Of a stretch of DNA of 64,000 nucleotides, positions 1 to 9,482 are shown piece after piece (positions within the stretch are counted from its first letter, which is position 1; the number at the start of each line of letters is the position of its first letter). This DNA is from Algoriphagus hitonicola (GTDB lineage: Bacteria; Bacteroidota; Bacteroidia; Cytophagales; Cyclobacteriaceae). Location: positions 101,559-165,558 of the forward strand of contig NZ_FOPC01000010.1 in assembly GCF_900113375.1 (NCBI RefSeq), given 5' to 3'. Below the pieces are notes generated by a model. It did not search any database. It saw only the letters and a list, made by a program, of their open reading frames with translations, and was not told where the DNA came from. Made by a program: the position numbers and the translations under genes.

Positions 1-88
1 TGGCTGGTATGCTGTTTTTTATGTACTATTCTAGGATTTAAAAAATTATTGGATTTGGGAAGTCCCATATTAAGAATGGGCAAGTTTT

Positions 89-121
89 AACTTTTCCAAA
101 GTTTTAAACTTTGGAAAAGTT
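89..121. repeat. REP-like hairpin downstream of cas2
   Basis: Perfect inverted repeat: left arm AACTTTTCCAAAG at 89-101, right arm CTTTGGAAAAGTT at 109-121, 7-nt AT-rich centre. The same hairpin recurs at 1387-1420 and, as variants, at 1777-1809 and 2043-2076 around the transposase. It lies just after the cas2 stop and could also act as a transcription end. The rest of positions 1-126 shows no gene and no CRISPR repeat. Confidence 0.85.
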
Positions 122-126
122 TAGGT

Positions 127-1363
<1,237 letters not shown>

Positions 1364-1386
1364 GTTTTTAAATTTTGGCAGGAGTC

Positions 1387-1420
1387 AACTTTTCCAAAGT
1401 TTTAGAACTTTGGAAAAGTT
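1387..1420. repeat. REP-like hairpin, 3' flank of the transposase
   Basis: Arms AACTTTTCCAAAG (1387-1399) and CTTTGGAAAAGTT (1408-1420) pair perfectly around an 8-nt loop TTTTAGAA. It lies between the transposase stop (1431) and the cas1 start (1363) and has the same arms as the hairpin at 89-121. Confidence 0.88.
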
Positions 1421-1430
1421 ACCTGATCCA

Positions 1431-2009
1431 CTATTCCAAATTTTTATTCATTAACCATTCCTTTTTCATTTTCATCATATTCTCCACATGTTCCCAACCG
1501 TCATAGAAATTTGTAAAATAGGCTCTTTGTAAATTTGAAGTCTTATTTAAATTTTGGTAAGCATGCCAACTCGACCATTTCCAATCAGGATGATCTTTGA
1601 CAAAACCATGTTTAACTGGATTGAGATGAATATATATAAAAGTCTCCTGCCATTGGTGTTCGTCAATAATGGGGGTTCTTTTGAAGTTCTTAATAAACAA
1701 ACTTCCTTTTCTATTATAAACTTTATTAAACGACTGAGTGTAAGAACTAAAGAATTTAGCGAATTGCTTAGAGATTAACTTTTCTAAAGTTTCGAACTTT
1801 GGAAAAGTTGACATCAATTGCTCTTCATCCATCACACCCACCAGCAAATGGAAATGATTCGGCATCAGGCAATAGGCATAAGTATCTACCACACCACTCA
1901 AATACTTGACATATTGCTGAAGAAAGAACCTATAATTCTCTTCGTCACGAAAGATATTCTCCATTCCGTTTGCGTGATTGTAGATATGATAGGATCGTCC
2001 TAGCTCCAT
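1431..2009 (-). CDS. REP-associated tyrosine transposase (Y1/HUH, TnpA_REP type)
   Basis: Single-strand DNA transposase of the IS200/IS605-related RAYT group, 192 residues. The HUH metal motif is H52-F-H54 in MPNHFHLLVG. The likely catalytic tyrosine is Y126 in FIYIHLNPVKHG, the signature strand of RAYTs, followed by the typical W-K-W-S-S stretch. Between the HUH motif and the SSYTQSFNKVYNRKGSLF block it carries about 30 residues. Residues 67-78 of this stretch are encoded by a copy of the element's own hairpin. The reading frame is intact, so it may be active. It lies co-oriented between cas9 and cas1. Confidence 0.92.
   Translation of the reverse strand: MELGRSYHIYNHANGMENIFRDEENYRFFLQQYVKYLSGVVDTYAYCLMPNHFHLLVGVMDEEQLMSTFPKFETLEKLISKQFAKFFSSYTQSFNKVYNRKGSLFIKNFKRTPIIDEHQWQETFIYIHLNPVKHGFVKDHPDWKWSSWHAYQNLNKTSNLQRAYFTNFYDGWEHVENMMKMKKEWLMNKNLE
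1777..1809. repeat. Hairpin copy embedded in the transposase coding sequence
   Basis: Arms AACTTTTCTAAAG (1777-1789) and CTTTGGAAAAGTT (1797-1809), with one T-G wobble and a 7-nt loop. It is nearly the same palindrome as those flanking the gene, but here it is translated as residues 67-78 (STFPKFETLEKL). Confidence 0.8.
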
Positions 2010-2042
2010 AAATTTAATTTTATAACGACTAGCTTAAGGGTA

Positions 2043-2076
2043 AACTCATCCAAAGTTTTAGAACTTTGGATGAGTT
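2043..2076. repeat. REP-like hairpin, 5' flank of the transposase, with paired substitutions
   Basis: Arms AACTCATCCAAAG (2043-2055) and CTTTGGATGAGTT (2064-2076) pair perfectly around TTTTAGAA. Compared with the hairpin at 1387, three positions in the left arm (TTT to CAT) are matched by complementary changes in the right arm. It lies in the 168-bp gap between cas9 and the transposase. Confidence 0.85.
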
Positions 2077-2177
2077 GAAGAAAGCACTTATAAAAATCCT
2101 TTTTTGGTAACCATCCTCCATGCTAATAGCGTCATTATAGGTATCGAAGTATTTAGATGGTCCCATTTATGTTTTTC

Positions 2178-5100
2178 CTATTTATTTATCTTTCCTAATC
2201 TATTTACTTTTATTTTTATGCAACACTCCTTAATTCTTTTGTCCGATTCGATTGTTAATTCTTGCTTATTTAAACTTCCGAGCTCACCAATTTTTGATTT
2301 GGAATCATAATTTTTTATTAATGCTGCGATATCAGCTCTTACAAAATGGCATTCTGGCCCAGTACAGCTAACCATTTTATAAATTCTACAAACCTGATTT
2401 TTTGAAAGGTTATTAAAATCGATTGTATCTATACTTTCCTCTTTATCAGGAACATAAACCAAATCATTTGGAGATAAATAAAACAAAAGTCTATCTTCTT
2501 TTTCATTCAATGGAGGAACTGGTTCCTCTCCCTGCTTAAGCCTTTCCATTACAATATTGAATGGAATTGTTTCATAACTTCTTTTCCCTTCATCATTCAC
2601 ATAAATTCCAAAGAAAAGGTTGGTGCCTTTAGCAGCTTCTACAAATTTGGACTTTTTGTTGCCTATATAACCTACTGGAAATTTATTCCCTTTTGGTTCA
2701 TAAGTCCTTACTTTATAAATTGGTTTATGGAATTTCCCTCTATTAAGGCTTATTATATTATTATTCATTTCCTCAATGCCTTCGGGTGTAAATGCCAATG
2801 TTTCGGGATCTATAACCTCTCCTTTGTCATTCTTAACCCCTTTATAATTCTCTAAATGATTAAGTAGAATTTTCTGTATTCCTGTATCAGTAACTGAATG
2901 AAGCTTTTTCTCTGAAAATGAAGTGTCTAAGCTAACTCTAGATGCTGCTAAATCTTTATCAAAGAAATAAACATCCACCTTTGAAATATCCTTTTCTTCA
3001 AACTTAAAACCTCTGTCTTTAAAATACTTTAAAAGCAATTTATTGTCATAGTTTAGATTTTTTAGTTCTACGATTTTCTTCTTGAGCTTTTTATCTAATA
3101 GATCCGAATGGATATCTAATGCTAATCTCAATGGAACTGTTTTCACCTTTCTTAATTCTACCAGACCTGAAACAGTATCCTTATGTATTGCCTTTCTAAT
3201 AGCCCATGAATCACCTTTTATCTGGGCGGTTAGTCCTTTTATAGGATTTCCATTTTTATCTTTTCTAATATTCCCTTCCTCGTCATAATAGCTCTGATAT
3301 TTATTTGTAGTCCTGTTGATAACTCTTAAGTTTTGTTTGAAGCTCACAGTAATTTTTCCCAAATTTTCTTTTGCGTCGGACGTAAATGATTCCCAAGGTT
3401 TATGAAAAACCCAATCAAAATCCTTGGCATTGTTGGAATTAGTTTTTTTGTAGCAAAGCTTGTGTTTAAGGTCAAATCTTCTTTGTTGCTTTTCCTCCTT
3501 ACCTCTATATTTCTTACCTAAAGCATGTTCATTGTTTAAATAATTCACGTGATCTCTAGTAGCACAGGCAATGACTAAAGCATCCAAGGCATGATGCCTG
3601 TGGTCTATTCTCTTCTTTTGAAACCCTTTCGAATACTCTATTGGAACAGTAGGTAAAAATTTCTGATGTTTTTTATTCCATGATGTAAAACTATTACTCG
3701 CGGTGATCTGATTCATTCTTTCAAATCTTGGAAGTATTAAGTCGTTCCATATATCATTAAGTCCCCAATCATTTTTTAATTCGTTAGTAATTTTACCATT
3801 ACCAGGAATTACATTTTTTGAATTGAATCCAGAATCATCTTGATTTGACCTCACAATATTGGACAAAATGGAGGTAACATACTTGCTTATATACTTAGTA
3901 TCGTTCATTTGTCTTTCTACCATTTTCTCTGGTAATTCATCCATCAATAACTTTCGCTTCTTAGCTGGATTTTTTGAATAATTATCTTGAACAAATGACT
4001 TGAAAGCACTTTCTGAAAAAATCTCGACCTCTTCTCCCATTCCCAAAGAAACCCGTTGTCCATGAAAATTTTTAATGAATTCTAACCCCATCATTTTGTC
4101 TTTAAGTTTGTTCACAGCCGATTCACAAATAACTTTATTGCTTAGGCTGTCATCAAAAAATCTTGATTGTGGAATCACATGCTCAATTTCATAAGCTGAG
4201 GTGAAAAGTTTATTTAAAGGGATTACTTTACCTGTGTAAGGTGACATGTATTTTTGTTCCAGCCATAATTTATACCTCTGTAAATCCGATCTTGATGGTT
4301 GGGCAGTTTTACTGATTTTCAAAATTTCATCTGGAACATCAATACTTGATTTTAAAATTCCTTCCTCGTAGATTTTAAGAATTTCCTGCTGCATGGGCGA
4401 AAAAGGCCTGACATTATCAACATCAGGATCTTCTAAAAGCTCAACTAACAATGCTTTTACTCTAAGATTTGTGCTTTCATTTTCTGAAATCACTTTTGAA
4501 AGTCTTTCCCTTTCGCCAGCAGGATTTTTCATATCCCTACCTAATTCTACATGGATTTCATCAAAAAAGTCTTTATTTCCATTCCCATACTGAAGCCATA
4601 TATCTTTTACCACTCTCAGGGTTTCAACTATTACCTGCTCAACAATAGGGTTTCTTAATGAATGTTGTTTGAAACCTTTAATAAATGACTCCAAGCCCTC
4701 ACTTGAATTCCATTTGGTGATTTCCGAAGCCTCAGAATGTCTACCATAAACCAAGTAATTTACAAACCATATAGGTAATCCCTGGAAATCTTCAACAGAG
4801 GTGAATTCTTTTGAAAGATCTCTCACTTTATCCTTGATTTCTGGATCATACTCGCCATTTAGTATTTTATCAATTCTTTCTAAGGTAGATAGCTCAATTT
4901 TTTCTGCACTCCAATTAGAACCAAACCTCATCAATGGAATCAACCTTTTAATTGCTTTGAGAGAGTAGGCACCGTAATCACTCTTATAAGGCGGAATTTT
5001 TTTAAACGAATCAACAAAAGATTGAACATCGAGATCCTTCTTTCTGGCAAATGATTTTAATGCTTTCTCAAATTCAACTTTATCAGTTACTGAATAAATT

Positions 5101-6770
5101 ACATGCCATAATGCTTCTTCAAATTCGCTTGTAAAGTTCTTGAAATCAAAACCTTCAACTTTCTCAAGTCTCTTCAAAATCTCAAACCTTGTCGGGTTAC
5201 AAGGGTATACTTTTGACTCGCCTTTCTCTACATCATAAACATAGTTCCATTTATAATTTAGGATTTCTGAATTTAATTCTTTCCCTTTAAGCCCTTCCTT
5301 AATAAGAAAGAACTTCATTAAATTTTTGCAATCAATTTCTTTCTGATTCATCAAAAAATCCAAGAGTTCTTCATACTGGTCTATATCTCCAAGAAATTTT
5401 TCGGTCACATATTTTTCATCTTTAATTCCAATAATCCTAAGGTTATTAATCCATTGCAACAACCTAAATTCTTGGTATAATGGATGGGATTTCGAAACAA
5501 CCTTTATTGGTGAAACATTTTCTATTCCATCCTTCATAAAAACTCTGCTCTCCAATGGACAATTGGAAATTGTTGATTTTTGGCTCCTTAAGGGTCTTTG
5601 GTAAAATATAATATCTTCAACCAAAAGATGAATCAAATCCTGGTTTTGAAGAAGGCTTTGATGGGAATAATTGTTTTTATACAATTCTCTGATACAGTCT
5701 GACAAAACCCCTTCATCATTCAGCTCAGAATGAAAACGTTTTTGGGAAATTAATATCGACTTTAATTCTTTTTTATAAAACTTCCTTTCAATTGTCCTAA
5801 TTAAGTCTCCTTTAATTTTCTGAGAGGGATTTGAAAGAAGATTATCATAGATAAACTCTCCAACCGTCTTGTTGGAGTCTTTTATTTCCTTTTCGGTTTT
5901 TTTCTTTCTTAGTCCCCAATCATCTTCGCTAGGAGCTCGAAAACTCCTTTTTTCATTTCCTTCTTTATCAAGTTTGACATTTCCTTCTTCATCAATATCA
6001 GTGGTTACAATGAAATCCTTTGTTTTTCCAAGCCAATCATCCATTGGGACTTTGCTTGATCTTCGATAAACCCACCCATTTTCCAATATCAAAGAATACC
6101 AAGTTTCTCCTTTTTTATTAGGACTTTCGTCTGCTGTAATTTCAATTACTTTCAAAGAATAAAATTCTTCGAGTTTATTTGCCTTCTCATCATCTTCCTC
6201 ACCTCTCAATTGATAATATCCTCTCTTTTGATTAAAGTTCAGAATTAACCAAGCCAATTCCTCTTTTTCAACTTTTTCTGTAATAGCCTTTTTCCTTAAA
6301 AAATATATCGTCCAATCATAAGGAATTTTTCTTCCACCCTTAACTAATTCTGGATGACTTGACTTAAATTCATTTAGCATTTCTTCGAAGGAATTCTTAA
6401 AAATGAACCCTTCCGTATTGTAGGCTATTTTAGGTTCAGACTCTTCAATAAACTTTCCTAGATTCTTCTCAAAATCAATTTGATCTGAAAAATGTTTAGG
6501 TAGAAAGTTTAAAACATTTAAAACCCTTAACAACCTTTCCCTTCTCAGCAAATGTCTTTCTCTTAGTCTTCTGACTCCTCTTAACCTCGTTCTTTCAGCA
6601 GTTTGTGAAATAGAATTACCTTTTTCAAATTCACCTAAAATATCTTGGCTCATAGGGATAATTCTAGATCCCATACCAAGAATTCTTCCTTCTCTTTCTT
6701 TAAAGTCTTGCTCTATCAAAGCCCATCCAATCGAGTTAGTCCCCAAATCCAATCCCAAAATCTTTTTCAT
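2178..6770 (-). CDS. cas9: CRISPR-associated endonuclease Cas9 (type II-C, large)
   Basis: RNA-guided DNA nuclease, 1530 residues, at the long end for the II-C Cas9s of Bacteroidota. Domains in order: RuvC-I with D8 in GLDLGTNSIGWA; an arginine-rich bridge helix near residues 58-85 (AERTRLRGVRRLRERHLLRR); a helical recognition lobe; RuvC-II with E742 in IHVELGRDM; HNH with H864 in YEIEHVIPQSR followed by DDSLSNK; RuvC-III with H1059-H1060 and D1063 in HHALDALV; then a long C-terminal PAM-interacting region. All four catalytic positions are present, so it should cut both strands. No cas4 or csn2 is present, consistent with subtype II-C. The gene is clearly more AT-rich (30-35 percent GC in two counted lines) than cas1 or tex. 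Confidence 0.97.
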   Translation of the reverse strand: MKKILGLDLGTNSIGWALIEQDFKEREGRILGMGSRIIPMSQDILGEFEKGNSISQTAERTRLRGVRRLRERHLLRRERLLRVLNVLNFLPKHFSDQIDFEKNLGKFIEESEPKIAYNTEGFIFKNSFEEMLNEFKSSHPELVKGGRKIPYDWTIYFLRKKAITEKVEKEELAWLILNFNQKRGYYQLRGEEDDEKANKLEEFYSLKVIEITADESPNKKGETWYSLILENGWVYRRSSKVPMDDWLGKTKDFIVTTDIDEEGNVKLDKEGNEKRSFRAPSEDDWGLRKKKTEKEIKDSNKTVGEFIYDNLLSNPSQKIKGDLIRTIERKFYKKELKSILISQKRFHSELNDEGVLSDCIRELYKNNYSHQSLLQNQDLIHLLVEDIIFYQRPLRSQKSTISNCPLESRVFMKDGIENVSPIKVVSKSHPLYQEFRLLQWINNLRIIGIKDEKYVTEKFLGDIDQYEELLDFLMNQKEIDCKNLMKFFLIKEGLKGKELNSEILNYKWNYVYDVEKGESKVYPCNPTRFEILKRLEKVEGFDFKNFTSEFEEALWHVIYSVTDKVEFEKALKSFARKKDLDVQSFVDSFKKIPPYKSDYGAYSLKAIKRLIPLMRFGSNWSAEKIELSTLERIDKILNGEYDPEIKDKVRDLSKEFTSVEDFQGLPIWFVNYLVYGRHSEASEITKWNSSEGLESFIKGFKQHSLRNPIVEQVIVETLRVVKDIWLQYGNGNKDFFDEIHVELGRDMKNPAGERERLSKVISENESTNLRVKALLVELLEDPDVDNVRPFSPMQQEILKIYEEGILKSSIDVPDEILKISKTAQPSRSDLQRYKLWLEQKYMSPYTGKVIPLNKLFTSAYEIEHVIPQSRFFDDSLSNKVICESAVNKLKDKMMGLEFIKNFHGQRVSLGMGEEVEIFSESAFKSFVQDNYSKNPAKKRKLLMDELPEKMVERQMNDTKYISKYVTSILSNIVRSNQDDSGFNSKNVIPGNGKITNELKNDWGLNDIWNDLILPRFERMNQITASNSFTSWNKKHQKFLPTVPIEYSKGFQKKRIDHRHHALDALVIACATRDHVNYLNNEHALGKKYRGKEEKQQRRFDLKHKLCYKKTNSNNAKDFDWVFHKPWESFTSDAKENLGKITVSFKQNLRVINRTTNKYQSYYDEEGNIRKDKNGNPIKGLTAQIKGDSWAIRKAIHKDTVSGLVELRKVKTVPLRLALDIHSDLLDKKLKKKIVELKNLNYDNKLLLKYFKDRGFKFEEKDISKVDVYFFDKDLAASRVSLDTSFSEKKLHSVTDTGIQKILLNHLENYKGVKNDKGEVIDPETLAFTPEGIEEMNNNIISLNRGKFHKPIYKVRTYEPKGNKFPVGYIGNKKSKFVEAAKGTNLFFGIYVNDEGKRSYETIPFNIVMERLKQGEEPVPPLNEKEDRLLFYLSPNDLVYVPDKEESIDTIDFNNLSKNQVCRIYKMVSCTGPECHFVRADIAALIKNYDSKSKIGELGSLNKQELTIESDKRIKECCIKIKVNRLGKINK

Positions 6771-6805
6771 GGTTTTATAAAAGTTTAAAGTTTAAAATCT
6801 ATATT

Positions 6806-6905
6806 AGCATTATCAATTTGAAGCAATTCACAATAAGGATTATTCCGTTGTGAAAACATTTAAGAGGGCCCCGATAGATTCATTCTTTCGGGGTCGTCTT
6901 TTTTT
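6806..6905 (+). ncRNA. tracrRNA candidate, divergent from cas9
   Basis: The plus strand carries an anti-repeat TTTGAAGCAATTCACAA (about 6817-6833). This is the complement of the start of Bacteroidota II-C repeats as I remember them (GTTGTGA-TTGCTT-CAAA). It is followed by AATAAGG and a small nexus hairpin GGATTATTCC, a layout seen in known II-C tracrRNAs. It ends in a GC-rich hairpin and a T-run at 6867-6905. The 5' end is not determined; 6806 is an estimate. The anti-repeat cannot be confirmed against the array, which is outside the window. Confidence 0.75.
6867..6905 (+). terminator. Intrinsic terminator of the tracrRNA
   Basis: Arms GGCCCCGA (6867-6874) and TCGGGGTC (6888-6895) form 8 pairs including one G-T wobble, with a 13-nt loop, followed by GTC and seven T. 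Confidence 0.85.
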
Positions 6906-6946
6906 ACTCCTTAGTTTCAGGAGCAAAATAGGAACTTCAATCCAAA

Positions 6947-6974
6947 AAAAAATACCCAGTACAGGGTATTTTTT
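6947..6974. terminator. Bidirectional terminator between the CRISPR locus and tex
   Basis: Perfect 11-bp stem AAAAAATACCC / GGGTATTTTTT with a 6-nt loop AGTACA. A and T runs on both sides make it usable from either strand. It lies 100 bp downstream of tex (minus strand) and just past the tracrRNA end. Confidence 0.8.
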
Positions 6975-7074
6975 AAGTTTTTAATAATTTGACAGAGATT
7001 GTCGTAGAATTATTTAGATATTTTCGAACAATATATTCTGCATTTCATATAATTTTGAATTTATTTCATAAAAG

Positions 7075-9324
7075 TCAACCCCCAAACTTCCCCTTCAGCA
7101 TCGCCAGCTTCTCGGCCATGCTAGGTTCTTTTTGGTTGGGCTTTGCTGATCGATTTTCTTCAGGCTTGGCCATCTTTTTCCCACGCTCAGCGAAGGGATC
7201 CGACTTCATACTCAAGCCAATTCGCTTTCGGGCAGCATCGACTTCCATTACCGTCACCTGAACTTTTTGATTGACTTGGATCACTTCATTGGGATCTTTG
7301 ACAAATCGATCAGCCAAATGACTCAAATGCACCAAGCCATCCTGATGAACTCCTATATCCACAAATGCGCCAAAAGCCGTGATATTGGTTACCACACCGG
7401 GAAGTTTCATTCCTGTTTTCAGATCAGAAATGCTATTGACCCCTTCCTCAAACTGGAAGACCTCAAAACTCTCCCGCGGATCTCGCCCCGGTTTGGCCAA
7501 TTCTTGTAAAATGTCCTCTAGAGTCGGAATCCCTACTCGCTCAGAAACGTAATTTTTTAAGTTGATCCGCTGTCGGAGTTCCTCCGAACTCATCAAATCG
7601 GTAACAGTCGCACCCAAATCCTTGGCCATTTGCTCGACGAGTTCGTAGCGCTCCGGGTGAACTCCCGAACTGTCCAGGGGATGCTTGGCCTGACGAATCC
7701 GTAAAAATCCCGCTGCCTGTTCGTAGGCTTTTTCGCCCAATCTTGGCACTTTCAGCAATTGGGACCGACTTGAGAATGGACCATTTTGATTTCGATATTC
7801 TACAATGTTTTGCGCCAAGACAGGCCCCAGTCCAGAGACGTAGGTCAACAGCTGCTTGGAAGCAGTATTTACCTCCACTCCCACTCCATTTACAGCCGAC
7901 ATCACGGTATCATCCAGCGCATTTTTAAGCGCACTTTGATCGACATCGTGTTGATATTGCCCGACCCCGATGGATTTGGGATCGATTTTGACCAACTCGG
8001 CCAATGGATCCATCAAACGCCTTCCGATACTTACTGCTCCTCTCACAGTCAAATCCAAATCAGGAAATTCCTCCCGAGCCACATCCGAAGCCGAATAAAT
8101 CGATGCTCCAGACTCATTGACCATGGTGACGATAACAGATTTGGGTAATCCCAAATTTTTGACAAAAGCCTCCGTTTCCCGACCGGCAGTCCCGTTTCCT
8201 ATCGCAATCGCTTGGATAGAAAACTTTTCCGCAAGTCCTTTAACAGTCATGCCCGATTCGGCTGTTCTCCGTTGCGGTTCATGGGGATAGATTGCCTCAT
8301 AATGTAAAAATTGTCCCTGAGGCCCCAAACACACCAATTTACAGCCTGTTCGGAAACCCGGATCAATTGCCATCACTGCTTTTTCGCCTAGAGGCGCACC
8401 CAAAAGCAGCTGTCTCAAATTCTCCGCAAATACACGGATAGCTTCCTCATCGGCTTTCTTTTTAGTCATCAGACGAACCTCCGTCTCCATACTGGGCTTA
8501 AGCAATCGCTTATACGCATCTTTGATCGCCAAGTGAACTTGCTCTACCGAAGCGTTAGCGGCATTTTCTAAAATTTCCCGCTCCATCAACGCCAAAGCAT
8601 CGGCTTCCTCCGGACAAGAATCCAGCATCAAAAACAATTCCTTTTCCCCTCTTCTCATCGCCAATACTCGGTGAGAGGGTGCTGTTTTAATGGGTTCGGA
8701 CCAGTCAAAATAATCCTTGTATTTTATCGCTTCCTGCTCTTTTCCGGGGATGACTCGGGAAGTAAAGGATCCATGCTCTAAAAAAAGCTTTCGCATCTTT
8801 TCACGTAAAATCACATTTTCGTTGATCCACTCCGCAATGATATCCCGTGCACCCTGAAGGGCCTCCTCGATGCTATTGACTTCTTGAGCTGCATCCACAT
8901 ATTCAGCCGCAGTCTGCTCGATATCCAAAGATTCTTGCTTAAAAATCTGTTTAGCAAGCGGCTCCAAGCCTTTCTCCCGCGCAATGGTCGCCTTGGTTCG
9001 TCGTTTAGGTTTATAAGGAAGATAAATATCTTCGAGTTTTGCCATCGTCTCAGCAGTGGCGATGGACTGTAGAAGGACATCTGTCATTTTCCCTTGCTCC
9101 TCGATTGACTTGATTACCGCTTCCTTTCGCTTATCCAAATCCCGCAGTTGTTGCAGGCGATCCCGGACCGCAGCAACTTGCACTTCATCCAAGCTTCCGG
9201 TGACTTCCTTTCGATAGCGGGAAATAAAAGGTACTGTCGCTCCTCCGTCCAAAAGCTCGATCGTCGCTTTTACCTGGGCCGGTCGAACCTGCAGTTCGGA
9301 AGAAATTTTTACTTCGTAATTCAT
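7075..9324 (-). CDS. tex: Tex family RNA-binding transcription accessory protein
   Basis: Highly conserved nucleic-acid-binding protein of the Tex/Spt6-like family, about 749 residues. Regions in order: N-terminal Tex helical domain (EVKISSELQVRPAQVKATI onward); a YqgF/RNase H-like domain around VMAIDPGFRTGCKLVCLG; a helix-hairpin-helix region (YVSGLGPVLAQNIVEYR); and a C-terminal S1 domain (VVTNITAFGAFVDIGVHQDGLVH). I chose the ATG at 9324 because the protein then begins MNYEVKISSELQ as in the family. The longer ORF to 9453 adds 43 residues unlike the family. About 50 percent GC in one counted line, in contrast with cas9. Confidence 0.93.
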   Translation of the reverse strand: MNYEVKISSELQVRPAQVKATIELLDGGATVPFISRYRKEVTGSLDEVQVAAVRDRLQQLRDLDKRKEAVIKSIEEQGKMTDVLLQSIATAETMAKLEDIYLPYKPKRRTKATIAREKGLEPLAKQIFKQESLDIEQTAAEYVDAAQEVNSIEEALQGARDIIAEWINENVILREKMRKLFLEHGSFTSRVIPGKEQEAIKYKDYFDWSEPIKTAPSHRVLAMRRGEKELFLMLDSCPEEADALALMEREILENAANASVEQVHLAIKDAYKRLLKPSMETEVRLMTKKKADEEAIRVFAENLRQLLLGAPLGEKAVMAIDPGFRTGCKLVCLGPQGQFLHYEAIYPHEPQRRTAESGMTVKGLAEKFSIQAIAIGNGTAGRETEAFVKNLGLPKSVIVTMVNESGASIYSASDVAREEFPDLDLTVRGAVSIGRRLMDPLAELVKIDPKSIGVGQYQHDVDQSALKNALDDTVMSAVNGVGVEVNTASKQLLTYVSGLGPVLAQNIVEYRNQNGPFSSRSQLLKVPRLGEKAYEQAAGFLRIRQAKHPLDSSGVHPERYELVEQMAKDLGATVTDLMSSEELRQRINLKNYVSERVGIPTLEDILQELAKPGRDPRESFEVFQFEEGVNSISDLKTGMKLPGVVTNITAFGAFVDIGVHQDGLVHLSHLADRFVKDPNEVIQVNQKVQVTVMEVDAARKRIGLSMKSDPFAERGKKMAKPEENRSAKPNQKEPSMAEKLAMLKGKFGG

Positions 9325-9482
9325 ATTTACTGGTGATTTTTCCAACTTGAGGCTGCAAGATACGTGTCCTGAGTCAGACAAAAAGGCTGATGTGTAAGAC
9401 TTGTCACTAAATGGCTGAAGCTGATGGATTAATTTTGAAAATAAATTGATCAATTATCAGCTGCTAAAAATCAAGGATAAAA

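Larger units (their letters stand above)
1387..2076 (-). mobile_element. RAYT transposase unit bracketed by cognate hairpins, inserted between cas9 and cas1
   Basis: A Y1 transposase gene with a palindrome on each side (1387-1420 and 2043-2076) and a third inside the gene (1777-1809). This is the layout of REP-associated tyrosine transposase elements, which recognise short hairpins and do not make target duplications. The exact element ends cannot be fixed from one copy; I give the outer hairpin edges. It breaks the normally contiguous cas9-cas1-cas2 order. Confidence 0.65.

Noticed and set aside
7786-8148. A 120-residue plus-strand frame opposite tex
   Set aside because: Antisense to a well-conserved tex segment; no domain or expression signal.
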